A stretch of 64,000 nt of DNA. Origin: Histoplasma ohiense (lineage: Eukaryota; Ascomycota; Eurotiomycetes; Onygenales; Ajellomycetaceae). A program made the position numbers and the translations under genes. The stretch spans positions 1,727,501 through 1,791,500 of the forward strand of contig JAEVHH010000002.1 of assembly GCA_017607445.1 (NCBI GenBank). The letters are read 5' to 3'. Below the pieces are notes generated by a model. It did not search any database and was not told the DNA's origin. It was given only the letters and a program-made list of their open reading frames with translations. This document shows positions 1 through 12,981 of the stretch, one piece after another. Each line of letters begins with the position of its first letter. Position 1 is the stretch's first letter.

Positions 1-659
1 AACTCGTCTCCTGCATTGCTATTCTCTTCAATTTCATTTTTATTTTTATTTTTATTTTTATTTTTTCCTCCCATGTTGTGAGGAATGTACTGATGTACTG
101 TACTTGTACTGTACAGTAGTTACCTAAACCAAACAAACTGCCAAGGCATTGATTTATCTATGAGATTACAAATTGCATTAACAACTTAAATGTCAATTAT
201 CTAGTGTATATATGAGAAGTATGTTGTATATTTTGCATCATTAGGTTTATGGAGATCCGATTCACTCGACCGTGCGGAAAACAGCGGAAAACATATAGAA
301 ATAATTGCGTTGTTTGGGGCCGTGAATGGGAAGTCCGAACAACGACAGAATCAGGCAGGGCTTTGAGAGCACAAAACAAGACGGACCGCCGGACCCTTCA
401 GGGATTGTAAATAGATAGATATAACATCACCTTCGACCTTTACCGTTGCCCCATAAAGAAGCCACGAGCGTATAGAACGATTCTACGTCTTGTAACTTTT
501 TTCAAATTAAAAATCCTTATATATAGGCTTCCCCCCCCACCAATATATATCTTGGAACAACCATATAAACGAACATGCACAGACAGAGATGAAAGCATTA
601 ATTACATAATTTATTAATTCATACAGTTCGGCTAACGTTCATCCATTTAACTTCGTTTT

Positions 660-696
<37 letters not shown>

Positions 697-698
697 CT
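1..698. other. AT-rich intergenic stretch
   Basis: No coding region is supported here. It holds a (ATTTTT)n run at about 36-66, repeated GTACTG words at about 88-118, and a T33 run at 664-696. The T33 run lies two bases beyond the beta-glucosidase stop codon on the minus strand, so it probably falls in that gene's 3' UTR. Confidence 0.6.
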
Positions 699-3600
699 TC
701 AATATTCCGCCATGAGCTGCAAATCCCTCGAACTCCTCCCCACCCACACCTTAAATGTTCCGGTAACGGGCATAACCCAATTCTGGTTCACAACACTCCA
801 GAAACTCAGATCCTTGCGCGTCAGCGACAAGCTCACGTTCACAGCTTGGCCAGGATGTAGCTCTACCTTGACGAAATTGCGGAGCACGCGGGGCGGGAAA
901 TCGACTGGCTTGGTGCTGTTGTCGATTGCGAGGGTTTGGTAGAGGTAGCTCATGAGGGTGCTGTTGTCGCTGCCATTGTTGAGTATAGGCACATCAAAAA
1001 CACGCTCGGGGAACGAAACGTAGACCTGCACAACTTCCTTCCCCACACGAGAACCTGTGTTGTTGACGGTGACATTTACTGTGACGAAGGGCTCGAAGAG
1101 GGATGGATTACCCCCCTCACCACCTCCGGCGGGTGACGGGGGCTGCGCTTGGTAGTATCCTTCCGGGTAATTGTATGGGGGTTCCTTTTTAATGCCCTTT
1201 ACAGATGATAAGTATGGGTAGATGTATTTGGCTAGAATACGGAATCCCTTTGGGAATAAGGCGGATTTAGCATTGGGGATTGTCGTGTTGTAGGATGGTG
1301 GAGATATTCCTTGTGGGCGAGGCGATGGGAGTGGAGATTTGGGTTTCAACGTCGTAAGGTTTAAGTTGGATAGAGTGAAAGTTGTATATGAGAGTCCATT
1401 GCCGAACTCATATCGCGGCGTTATGTTATGCGCGTCGAAGTAGCGGTAGTCGATGTACAGGCCATGAGAAAAATTCTTCTGCGGAATCTCATCATCGGAT
1501 TGGTAAAGAACCCCGGCTCCAGGGCCGTAATCGGAAATGTTTTTGCCAATGGTGTATGGCAGTCTCCCACTTGCGTCCACATCACCAAATAATACGGCAA
1601 CGAGCGCATTTCCGCTTTCTTGTCCAGGTAGATTCGCTAGAAGCACTGCTTTAACTCCTGGGAGATCGATCCAGGACTCAACGATCACAGGCCCAACAGA
1701 GTGGATAATCACTACTGTGTTTCCATTCCCACCACCGCAACCCGATGCCACCTGGGAGACAAGGTCGTCTGAATCTTTTTGGAGATAAAGGTGATTCCGA
1801 TCACCACGAATGTCATTCCAGCTTGCAAACCCTTCCCCGGAGTCTGCATTCGCGAACACAAGACACAAGTCTTTATCATCCAAATCTTCTGGCTGGATCT
1901 GATAGTTGGTCAGGTAACCATATACATATGTGGTCTGGTTATTGAAAGCTCTACTTATAACTTTCCACGGCGATATTAGGTACGGGAACTCAACAGCCCC
2001 ACTACCCCAACCCGACCCCAGCGTCCCTTGGTTACAGGCTCTGTTGTCGCAAAAGTTTGGTCCATTGCCAGCTCCTGCGTCTTCTCCATAAATGCCGACA
2101 CGGGACTTTTTATCTGGTGCATTAGGGCCGTCTCTTGAAAGGGGCAGGAATCCGTTGTCGTTCTTTAGCAAAATTATCCCTTCAACTGCAATCTCACGCG
2201 CAAGTAAGCCATGAGAACTGTTTCCCTCGCCCTGCGCATCGACATATCGGTTCACAATCCCTTCAGCATTGTCGCCGGGGCTGCCTTGGTGCAATCGGCC
2301 AATTTTATCACGGGTCCAGGACGAGAAGTTCGGGCCTCCATTGCCGTACGGAGGCGGTTTCGGCCAGGAGTCTTGTTTCAATTGGTACCAAGCAGCCACT
2401 ACTCTCGCCGTCATATCATTCAATCGATCTATTGGCACAGATGCATTCAAGACAGCTCGAGTCAACTGGTGGCCCCACAGGGGATTGCCGTCAGCCCAAA
2501 CCAGGCCATCCCCTGGCATTGAGACATCCAAACCAGCAAGTGCGCTGGCAACTCCACTCCTTTGCGCCAACCAGTCCGACTGGACAAAGCCTTGAAACCC
2601 AAGCTCATCCTTGAGAATGCCATTCAAAATCAAACTGTTTTGGCAAGCGTACGAATTATTCACCATCTGATATGAACACATCACACTTGCGACGCCAGCC
2701 CGTACGCTTTCGGCAAATGGCCATACATAAACCTCTCGGAGGGACCGATCATCAACATTCGAAGACATCGCAATGGGTATTCCCCATTCACCTTCTTGGC
2801 GAAAATGCTCTTGCTCATTGAGCACATAGTGTTTTGCGGTCGCCATTACTCCATTGTCCTGAATTCCGCGAATAGTCTCTGCGGCTGCAACGGCTTGGAG
2901 AACAGGATCCGAGCCAAACCCTTCCCAATTCCGTCCCGCGGCAGGCAAGACACCGATAGGACCCATAACCGGCCCAAGAAGGACATTGATCCCTTTGAGA
3001 CGCGCTTCTTTCCCATGTGCAAAACCCCTCCTATACATTAAATCACGATTCCATGTTGCAGCAACGGTCACGCCGGCAGGAAACGCAGAGATATTTTCTG
3101 CAAAGCGAACGCCTAGAGGCCCATCTTGTAAACAAAGCGATGGGAAGCCCACCAAAGTAGCTGGGCCTGAGAAACTCAGTATTTGATCATTCATGCATGG
3201 CTTCAGAGGTGCTGCACAGCAATTTGGAACAAGAAATCCAAAAGGAAAATAAATCGCGACCCTGCCCCGTTATACTGCATTGTAACGTCGCGAATCTAGA
3301 GGGATCTAGAGAAGTGTTGACCTACCGGTGTTTCCAACGCAGAGCCCCATCTGCCAGCCAATACCTGTGGTGATATTCACTTTTTCAAGTAAGGTCATTT
3401 TGTTTACTAACTCCTGGGCCTTCCTATAGCTTTCTGCCCAACTTTCAACTGTTCCACCTTGTGGAGATGGATACCACGGCCTTGATAACTGGAAATGGAA
3501 CGTACGTCAGCGGGTTCAGGACGAGCGTATTCATCGATACCCAACCATTATCTGATTAGGAGGGTGCAAGGAAAAAAAGGGGGTAATAAAATCAAAATCA

Positions 3601-3932
3601 AATATTATAACATAGAATAAACAGAAGAAGTAAAATATATAAAACGACAATTAAAACACCGAAATACTCACACCATCCCTTGTCTTTATCCCCTGATTCC
3701 CAGGCTCTTCCAGCTGTTGGACTTTCGGACCTATAATCCGCTTCGCCCTAAGTACGGGCAAGACAATTACTAAGACACACACAACGATCCCGAGAGGCAG
3801 GGCGAGCAGCAGCAAAATCCTTCGGCGCGTCCACCATTTTGCTGACGTTTTCCGGGTAGTTTTATCCTTATCCTTACACCCGCTGACATTGATGGTAGCT
3901 GATGCTGCGTGCTTGGTGTCGGCGAATAGCAT
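699..3932 (-). CDS. GH3 beta-glucosidase with N-terminal membrane anchor (BglE-like)
   Basis: Glycoside hydrolase family 3 enzyme expected to release glucose from beta-glucosides. I read three exons: 3672..3932, 3326..3488 and 699..3166 on the complement, giving 963 aa. Both introns have good borders (donors GTGAGT and GTAGG, AG acceptors) and the frame closes. Residues about 35-62 are a basic patch followed by a leucine/valine-rich membrane segment and no cleavable signal is apparent, so it should be a type II membrane protein with the catalytic part outside, as in the fungal BglE subgroup. The GH3 core starts in exon 2. The nucleophile motif GFVQSDW is near residue 339. A GH3 C-terminal domain and a fibronectin III-like end (around KEVVQVYV) follow. 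There are many N-x-S/T sites. The length suits a membrane-anchored GH3. I am sure of the family; the subgroup name is from memory. Confidence 0.92.
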
Positions 3933-4936
3933 TGAGGTGGAGATGTAGGAGGATAGATGGGGGAGGGGAGGAAGCAGGTATGGAGGGCTTCTGTAAGTGA
4001 CTCCCGCAGTCGTCTGAACTACCAGTGCAACAAAGAGGTTTTGCTTGTTAATTGCAAGGGCTTCTGAAACGGTTACGGCTGCGGCGGCCGATCAGCTTTA
4101 TCATGGAGGGGGATTGGCCAGCTGTGTCTATTGTGACTGCTGATGTCGACTGATGGTCTGCTTGCTTGTGAAGTGGTCACAGGCGTGGGTACAAGTACAA
4201 GCGCAGGAGAGCCCATTGAGAGGCAAAGTTAAGCGATGTAGCTTGCTGTGTTGTTCGCCGCAGTCGAGTGAGTGAGGATATATCGACAGGAGGTAACCTT
4301 GTGGCTGCCTTGTCACGTTCTGAGACCCCTGCCAAGCACGCGTCCAAACAAGCTTAAATTTTAGTGTGGGTGGCGTTAGCCAATTGGACTTTGTTACCCC
4401 GAAGCTCTGACCTTTGCGGCTGCCATGAGGGCCAGACCGGAATTATTGGAGCTCCGGGTTTGATCCGTATGCCCGGATGTAAGGTTCCAAGGTAATTGTT
4501 TGTTTGTTTGGTTCTGTTTTAACGTCCCGGGAAGAGCGCGGGCAGCGCTCGCGCTTCCCGAGCCTCCGGAGGGCATTGGGACGTGCTATACTGGAGGGAT
4601 CTATGTACATAAGAAGCAGAGGTTCCAAGGTATGAAAAGGTGGAAAGTCTAGGAGTGTTGTCTTATCATGCACTGTATAGATATCTACACGCAGAAACAG
4701 CAACATATTTTGCAATCGCACTAGTGGATTGCCCCGTTTCTTGAGGCTATGTATTTCGATATTTGAGCTCTCCCCGAGCAAAGCTTCTTTGCTCGGGGCC
4801 GGAGGTATATATTAGATAATTAATGGGACTTCATATATAGCGACCAATTGCAGTGCCTTCCACTGAAGAGTCGAGCAAGCTAACAAAGTCAACAGACAAA
4901 TAAACAAAGAGGGCTATATAAATCTATTTATCTTCA
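3933..4936. other. Intergenic region with strong inverted repeats
   Basis: No recognisable gene; open frames here are short and low-quality. A 12-bp perfect inverted repeat with a 3-nt loop sits at 4772-4798. A weaker GC-rich hairpin around 4527-4559 pairs GGGAAG with CTTCCC. Confidence 0.55.
4772..4798. repeat. 12-bp perfect inverted repeat (hairpin)
   Basis: CCCCGAGCAAAG (4772-4783) pairs perfectly with 4787-4798 around the loop CTT. It lies about 140 bp past the stop codon of the permease gene on the minus strand. It could form an RNA hairpin in the 3' UTR or be a remnant of a small inverted-repeat element. Confidence 0.75.
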
Positions 4937-6735
4937 CTATCGGACAACGTTTGCCCTCCTGTTTAGGATCTCTTCCGCCTCCCCGTGGCGCTCTCCTTGG
5001 CCACGGTACTCGCGTCGTCCACGCAGAAACCAGTCAGCAATGATGATGACGACGACGACAAAATAGACTGCGGAAACGTAGTTCATGTCTAGAGTCGATA
5101 ATACATTAGCTAGCGAGTCCTATGGTGCTATTGGAGAATGGAAAGATGGCTTCGCGCCGGTAAGGGGCTAGCGTGCGGTTAAAATACTTACTGGACGTCT
5201 TGACGGGGTAAACTGAGGGGAACGAATACATAATAACGGTGAAAACCGTCCAACAAAGAACCATAATGTTCGCAAAGAGGCCGAATTTCCCCAGCCAGAA
5301 CGGACCGCGCTTGATGTTATTCCGCCCGCGGATGAGCAACGCAGTAATCGGGATCGCGTACGAGATGTACAGCAGGACAATGCACGCAGTCACCATGCTG
5401 TTAAAGGCGGTGGAGGAGCCGAGATACAGCAGCCCCAATGCGCCGACGATGAAACAACTGAACGCATGCGCCGCGATGGGCACGTCGAGCTTGGGGTGGA
5501 TTTTGGACAGGTACTTGTGGAACGGGAGGCCGCGATCGCGCGCAAAGGACCAGCACAGCCGCGACTGCCACGTGTGGGAGGCAATCTGGCATCCAAAGCC
5601 AGTGCAGAGAACCAGGGATTCCAAGGCGATGGCACCGGCCTTGCTGCCCAGGGCTTGGTTGAAGAGCTCGAGAATGGGCACGCCGGTCGGCGTGCTGATG
5701 AGGGTTTCGAAATTGCTCAAGCTGAAGAACATGGCCATGCAGTAGAACCAGGCTGTGGTAAAGCCGATAGCGACGGTGCCGCAGATGGCGATGGGGATGG
5801 ATCGCTCGGGACTAGCGACCTCCTCTGCCATGTGGGTGGCGGAGTCGAGACAAGCGAAGACCCAGTTGGGGTTGATCAAGCCGACAATGAAGGCGATGCC
5901 GTCGGATTTCCAGCCCGTGTTGTTGATGAAGGTCGCAAAGACGAATTTGGCATCCTGGTGCGTGGGCGCTTTGGACGGGACGGTGATGAGGATTACCGTG
6001 AAGGATATGAGGGAGAGATAGAGTGTTGTCATTGCGACTTTAGGGAGTAACCTGCCCACGCAGTTAAAGAGGAAGCACCAGGTGTTGATGACTTGGTAGG
6101 CGACGACGATGTGCCAGGCTTCGACGACGCTGAATCATCTTTAGTTAGCTTTGGTTCAAGTGAGGTAACGTAGGCATCAGTACAGCAATGTCTATTACCA
6201 AACATTATCCCAGGAATTTGTTCAGGGTGGGATATTCTTACAAGTCAGGATGTCCAAGCTGCCACATTCCAACGCCTGCAGCGGCCAATCCGAGCGCAAC
6301 ACTAGCAGAGGTGAAGATACTCCCTGTCCACGCGAACCAACCGGTCAGGTAGGACGCGAAGTTCGCATATCTGGGGGATGCTAGCTCGTTTGCCCAGAAG
6401 TACTGGCCTCCCGCATTGGGCATAGAACTCGCCAGCTCAGAGAGTGTGATCGCCACACAACTGGAAATGAACGCAATCCACGGGATGCCGTACATGACCA
6501 ACAGCGGCCCGCCAGACGGAATGCCTGTGACCAGGGAGGCAGACATGCCGAACCACGAGTTGGTCAGTGAGAAGCCTACTCCGAGCAACGACAGCAACGA
6601 GAACTTGCGTTTCATGTCCTGGCTGTAGCCCATGGCCGCGAGATTCATGGCATCTTCGTCAAGGGAGCTCTTGGAGCCGGGATCGCTGGTCGGAGACATC
6701 ACCACGTTATCGATTTTGTCCATTTCTTGAGACAT
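4937..6735 (-). CDS. APC-family amino-acid/GABA/choline-type permease
   Basis: Membrane permease of the amino acid-polyamine-organocation superfamily, in the fungal group that includes GABA permease and the choline transporter Hnm1. Exons 6242..6735, 5192..6129 and 4937..5088 (complement) give 527 aa. Introns of 112 and 103 bp have donors GTAAGA and GTAAGT. After an acidic cytosolic N-terminus, the family signature GVGFSLTNSW leads into the first helix, with SGGP close behind. About twelve hydrophobic helices follow, and the protein ends with a charged tail after the helix at MNYVSAVYF. I chose the ATG before SQEMDKID because upstream codons look like leader; an in-frame ATG lies 15 codons earlier. 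The substrate cannot be told from sequence: choline, GABA or another amine are all possible. Confidence 0.88.
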
Positions 6736-9476
6736 GGTTGCTGATTTATAGTTTAGTTCTTCTGTTAATAGGAAATTCACAGAGATTTTGGAAATAAGAT
6801 TTTTCCCCCTCTTGTTGGTTTGTTTTTGTCAGATTTTTGATTGGTTTAAGCAATGAGATGTAGCAAATACAGGGCGTCGGTGGGCAATATATACTTTGTC
6901 GCTTAGGAAGGAATGAATGATACGATATCACGATATCCTTTGCTGCATTGGGCTTGAGTACTGGCTCGACTGGTTTCTAAGTGAAAGTACTTTGACCAGG
7001 GAGCGGCGCGTTGGAGGTGGGAATATCGTGAGCTTTGTCGCCTGTGGGCGTGATAAACGGTCACTTCAAATTTAGATGAGCACAAGACAACCCCGTGTCA
7101 CCACGTATTTGATATTCTTTTTGCTGCAAATGACTTTTCCTGTCCGACGGAAGAAAATAATCTCGATTGTTTCTGAAAAGGCTATACAACAACAAAGCGG
7201 GTTGAGCCAGCCGCTGTGGTAAAAGACTGCCAAATCACTGGGTATCAATAGTTTCGTACAGGTCGTCTAAGGCACCCGCCGCTGCCAGTATCCAAGCACA
7301 GCACAGTTACAGACAAACAAGTAGATGGCCAGACGTGGCAAAAAGAAAAGGGAGGGAGGAGAGAAGAAGGAAACACAATAAAGGGCGGCGGCGAAGGTCA
7401 ACCGCCAGTCAGTGTCAAGGGCTCACGGGTGGGATACAGACGAACCCCAAAAGGACCGGGACGGGCTGGGATCCCGTATCGCTTTTATACCGGCGCCTGG
7501 CACGTCGAGAGGAAGAGCGCAAGAGCACCCGAGGATCCCAGAGTTTTTCAAGGATTTATGGCGCCGGCAAGCTGGTGATGGCACCGGTGTCAGGTCACGT
7601 GAATATGCTGGAATTTCGCCTCTTTCTGGGAAAGCTTAAACAAAACAGCCACCCGCCATCACCAACCACTGTTTCTGTGGACGAGCCAAAGGATTGATTT
7701 CCCACCTCTAGCGGAGGAACAGTGTTTGCAATGACGACGTCGAGGGCGAATAATAATGTCACAGGCAAAATTTCGCAGGCAGAGACAGGTTCTCGGGTCC
7801 AATCAAACCCCCCCGTACGGGAATCGCTCCGGTGAGACTTGAACCTTGTTATCCTAGGGCCCTGTCGGCTATTATCTCTCCCTTCGAGCCGTCATCGTCC
7901 TTTTTTCTTTTTGTTTGCTTTCTTTTCTTCCGCGGTGCTCTGTAGGAGGAGCGTGTCACTGGCGCATGCACAATGACGAACATTTCGAATATTTTTGAGC
8001 CTGCCAAATGAAACAGGCGGTATCGGTTCGTGTGTTTTGCTCTGGTGAGTCGTTACCGGTATGCCACGCGGGTGTGGCTGAAGATCCTTCAACCTTCAGC
8101 GCCATGAATGGAAAACTGGGAAAAATGGCTTTCGGTGTCTTTGATCAAGATGATTGATGTTGCTGATTTTTTTAGCCTCGGTTCCATCTCACTACAGCCG
8201 GATTACTAATACAGCCACGGGAACAGGGTCAAGGGTTGACATCATATTGCTGTATACGGAGCACTGAAGTACTGTATATTACTCCATAGTTTTAAGACGC
8301 AGAAAATATCTCAGTCGTGCATTATTCCATATTTGAACTTGCGCTAGATTATGATTCTTTCGCCTTTTACAAGTGCATACGCAGTAACTTGTAAGCTCAG
8401 CTGCTAGATTTTCTCAAGGAACGAGTGGGACCCCCAACAATAAAATAGAAAGTGGGGGTTAGGACTCTGTCTGGAGGATTGTCTTTGTGGATCTCTGGCT
8501 TGCTCCCATGCAATGATGGGCATTCCTTGCGTGCGTTAGCCTTTTTCTAGCAAAGCGCAAAATCGATCTGCGCTTGGAGCACATGGAGCCCGCTTGAGCG
8601 TCGGCGAGGTCCGAGCACTCTTTTGTTGCCACTATCGGTGAAAACCACTTCTACATTTGCTTGGGCTGGTTCGGGCTTTGGGCAATGGGTGAGATAGTTT
8701 CTTCTAAGAAGTCGAAGCCTCGACTTGATTCTTTCAAAATTCGCAGAGTGATGGGGAGAACGCTCCTTGGGGATTGGGGGGAAGGGGGGATACTGATGAA
8801 AAATTTCCGATTGGGTGGGGAAAATTAATCTTCTTCATTTTTAGACTCCTATTAGTGGTTGATAAAAGTTTGCTGTATTTACGCATATGGATTTGAGAGC
8901 AAGGAGGAGGAATCTCCAAGTCCAGGCAACATTCTTTGCCTTTCATTTCACATGGGAATGAACCAGATGAACTCTAAATAAATAAATATTTGCTACCTAA
9001 CAAACTCCAATGGGCGAAATATCCATACCAATGAAACGAAAAGGAGCTTTAACATAAGCAGCAAGAACACCAAACCGGTTCCGTCTATAGCTTTTTCTTG
9101 ACGGGAGTGAGTGAAAATGAAAAGCACCACCCGGAGAGAGTATATATACGTATTTATGCATATCATTATCACAATCTCCGCGGTTGCAACGCAAGAGGGC
9201 AAAGAGAAAAACGGTGGAAGAAAAAAGGGACAATAGAACTGAATGTCGCGAAACGATGTGAGAGAGGTGTAAAAGAGTCTATGTAAGAAATCCATCGCAT
9301 GTATGATATCCCGACCTGCAAACGTAAAAACATCAAAAACCAGAAAAGAATAAAATCCAAACCAAAAAGAGGGGAAAAAAAATAAAAATAAAAATAAAAA
9401 ATAACAGGAAGCCCCTTATGTCCACATCATTAACTTCGGTCTTTTAAGACCAAAAATAATCGCTGGTTCTAAAATG
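6736..9476. other. Long intergenic region
   Basis: I see no supported gene. A plus-strand frame at 7335-7697 is rich in Lys/Arg at its start and lacks any family signature. An A-rich (AAAAAT)n tract lies at about 9375-9402 just beyond the 3' end of the EF-3-like gene. The stretch presumably holds the permease promoter (6736 upward) and the 3' UTR of the EF-3-like gene (below 9477). Confidence 0.5.
9375..9402. repeat. (AAAAAT)n microsatellite
   Basis: Short A-rich hexamer repeat about 75 bp beyond the stop codon of the EF-3-family gene, probably in its 3' UTR or just past it. Confidence 0.7.
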
Positions 9477-12400
9477 TTATGCTTCATCATCGGTGTCTGG
9501 CGGGTGAGGTGTGCCTTTGGGAGAGTTAAGCCTGGAAAGAGGAACGCTGTATGTTAGCATAGTCCACCCATCAAACAAGGATGAGAATGAAGAATTGACA
9601 ACGCACCATTCAATGTGCCTCAATCGCCTCCGCACCTCACGTTCCTTCATCTGCGCACGAGTCAACTTCTTCTTTTTCTTCGCCTTGAACTTCAACTCTC
9701 CGCTCGCATCCTCCGCCCCAGAATTAGCTGCAGACGCCGCCGCAGAGGCCACCGTGCTGGAAACGACGCTGCTAGCCACAGTGCTGGGTCCGCGCGAGCT
9801 GTCCTCAAACCGGTCGAGGGAGAGCGATACATGGCCCTTGTGCGTCATCCGGCCGTTTTCGACATGCCATTGCTCCGGGCATAGCGCACCGACGAATTCC
9901 TCGTTATGGGAAATCATCACCACGCCCCCCTTGTAGTCACGGATGGCGACGGCAAGACCGCCCAGCGAGTCGCGGTCCAGAAAGTTAGTGGGCTCGTCAA
10001 GGACGAGGAGATGCGGGTTATTCCACATCGCGCCGGCGAGGACGACTTTGACCTTTTGGCCGCCGGAGAGACCGGAGATTTGGTTGTGGTTTGCAATTTC
10101 TGGATCGAGGCCGACGTCTTCGAAGTGCTTGGAGATTACTTTCGGTTCCAGGACGCGGTAGCCTAGACCCTCGCGAGAGGCTTCGTGGTCGTCGTATTCT
10201 TGGACGAGCTTTTGGAAGCCTTCTTTTAAAAGGGTTTCGCGAGAGATGAAGGAGTTGTGCTTGGGAAGCATCCCAACCCATTTACTGGTTTGAATGTCAG
10301 AGAAGGGAATGGGGACAGAAACGAGAAAAGAAATGAAAAGGGATTTGGAGGGAAGAGGATTAAACGGCTTACACTTCATATTGGAACGTCTTCTTCAACT
10401 TTTGTCGACCAATCAAGGCTTCGATACGTCGAGGGCCTCTCCCATCTCCAATATCGATTGTTTTCTCCATTTGGATACGGTCTTCCTCAGTCAAGATCCT
10501 GGTTTGCTTCATCAACACCTCCCGATCATCGCCATTCTGATATCTCCATTGCAAATATTGGTTGGGTGTCTTTTCCATATGCATCTCCACGTGCTCCAAG
10601 GCATGCTGTTTAATGTACCCGATTCGAAGGTTGGGATGCTTTTCAACCTTGCCACTTTGAGGAATAAGCTCTCCAGTCAACAGCTTGATGAAAGTGGACT
10701 TGCCCGCTCCGTTACCGCCGATTATGGCTGTGCGAGAGGAAAGTGTCAGAGAACAGCTTGCATCTATTAGAGAAGGCTTCGAATTTCCAGGGTAAGTGTA
10801 AGTCACGTTAGTCATGCGAAGGATGGCACGGGTTTGCGACTTGACCCCGGTTAAGATACCCGGAGGAGGGAATTTGAATTGAACATTCGACGAGCTAAGG
10901 GTATAATAGCTCTTGGCTTCCGGCTTAACCTTGACAAACGCAGCAAGGTTGCCCTTGTACCAGACCAGTTTCTTTCCTTCATAGTGGTAGATGTCGGTAC
11001 ACACTTCGTCCAAAAAGCCGGAGTCGTGACTGACAATCAAACTGGTGATCTCGGTGTGTTTCTTCAGGTATTCCTGCAACCATTTCACATTCGCAACATC
11101 CAAATGATTGGTCGGTTCATCAAGAAGGAGAACGTCAGCCCCCATGAGCATTGCTCGTGCCAGAGCCAGCTTCATTTTCCACCCACCGGAAAGGGAGCCA
11201 ACTTTCTGTTGCTGCCGTCCGCCGGGGCCGGCAGTGAATCCAACCTCGCTCAAAACCTCGGAAATTCTTTTTTTGCCGCTTGCAGCCAGTTCCGGGTCTT
11301 TAGCAACGAATTCCAAAATACTCAAATCCGCATCTTCGCCTTGGTTATGCTCCACGAAGCATGTCTTCAAGACATCCTTGGGAGGAAATCCCTCCAGCTT
11401 TCCCTCCGCAATGCTGCGCATAAGAGTGGATTTTCCCGCTCCGTTGCGCCCGCAGAGTCCGTATCGATGGCCCTTGAGGAGTCTTAGGTTTGTGTGGGAG
11501 AGCAGAAGCATGCCACCATACGCAAGAGAGAAATCCGCATTGACAATTTCCACCTCGTCTGTATCTTCTTGCACCGGTGCTCCATATTTCCGCTTGTCCT
11601 CCTCTATGAAGTGGGCGTGAACTGCCGAAGCGATCACCCCCTCTTGTCCTTCTTTGACTAACTGGCTGAGATAAGGTCCGATGCAAAGTGGGATGCGTTG
11701 GAGAAGTCGTGAATTCACGTCGTCCCGAACCATTTCTGAGATATATGTTTTCGTGATAGCCCAGAATGGTTCATCTTCCTTGCGCACAAGGCCGCCATGG
11801 GCTTTTACCTGCTGCTCTAACACTTTCAGGACTTCATCTGTTGTGACTTGGGCCACAGCCCCGTTGGCCAAGTTAGAGCTGTCATCGCCCATAGCTTTCT
11901 GGATGACATTCAATGCTCGTGTTGCTAGCTCCCGGACCTCGGGTAGCGAAGCTCTGTCTTTCACTCCTTGCACGCCTGGCTTCAACTTTGGTAAAAATGT
12001 CCTTGCCTCATTAGGATCATGGACGAGCTTTGTGAGATTCTCGACGACAACGACTGTTTGGCGAAGGACTTCTTGTGGGGTTGTAGGTGTGTTCAGAGAT
12101 CGTTCAAGAAGAGGAGTGAGGAGGGCTAGCACCGGGGAGGTAACTATCGCAACGAAAGTAGTCTGTGACAGGGCATGGATGGCCTTTTGTAAAATTTGTG
12201 CGTCGGGGTTTTCCATCGCTTTAATTAGCAGCGGGATTCTGGGAGCTACATCGTCATTGTAGAGGACTGTCGTCAGAGCAGTCATGGTTTTAACAGCTTG
12301 TTTTGAGACCTCGTTTTTCATATCGTGCATGCCGGACTCGACGATAGGGATCAAATCCTTTAAGCACTTGCCCACAGAATCACGGAGCAAGTCTTTTTGC

Positions 12401-12981
12401 AGACTCTCCTCCTTAGTATCCGAACCAGCCTGAGTTTTCTCAGCCACTTTTTCCAAAAGGCGATAAGCCTCCACAGCACCTTGCCACTTCGCAGTAGGTT
12501 TGCTAAGATACGCCGATAGCGCTGGAACAAAGGCGGTGACCAACGACTCAACCTTCAGACAAGCAAACAGCGCATCAACAGCATATTTGGCGGCCTCCCG
12601 CACCACAGCACCCTTATCACCTAGCGCATCCAAGGCCAGGGAAAGCAGCCCTCCGTCCTCAATTAAGAATATAACCTCGCTAAGCGGTTGTTCTCGAGGA
12701 AACCTCTCGAAAAGGGCGCCTAATATCAGCATTGCACTCTCTCGCTTTGCCCCGCTTTTCTTATCTACTGCCGCTTTTTGGATGCCCCTCAACAAGCCAT
12801 AGCCGTGTAGTCCACGAAATCCGACGGATTGGATGAGGAGGTTTGTCAAGGCATAGGAGGCGTCTAGAGACTCTTGCGATTTGTCTGCATTCAATATCGT
12901 GTTCATCAAAGAGGAAACCTCCTCCTCGGAGGGGGGAACTGAGGATGGGGTCTTCGGGATAACAAGTGGCGCGGATGACAT
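9477..12981 (-). CDS. EF-3-family ABC-F ATPase (New1/Elf1-like)
   Basis: Fungus-specific translation-factor family: HEAT repeats followed by two ABC ATPase domains that act on the ribosome. Exons 10373..12981, 9607..10284 and 9477..9531 (complement) give 1113 aa. Residues about 1-400 are HEAT-like helices. ABC1 has Walker A GRNGAGKST near 508, signature LSGGWKMKLALARA and Walker B LLLDEPTNHLD. ABC2 has GGNGAGKST near 755, an inserted chromodomain-like segment spanning the first exon junction (YEVKWVGMLPKHNSF), LSGGQ near 939 and LVLDEPTNFLD. All ATPase motifs look intact. The C-terminus has a Lys-rich block, then Arg-rich sequence, then SPKGTP and an acidic end. That tail and the Ser/Ala-rich linker before it fit the New1/Elf1 branch (termination/recycling, prion-linked in yeast) better than canonical EF-3. 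Family certain, branch likely. Confidence 0.93.

Noticed and set aside
7335..7697. 120-codon plus-strand frame rich in Lys/Arg
   Set aside because: Low complexity, no family signature, no splice partner, in a region of permease promoter-like sequence.
7800..7875. Minus-strand GGTTCAAGTCTCACCGG resembling a tRNA T-arm
   Set aside because: The five stem pairs do not form (only one or two of five match) and no acceptor or anticodon arm is found upstream.
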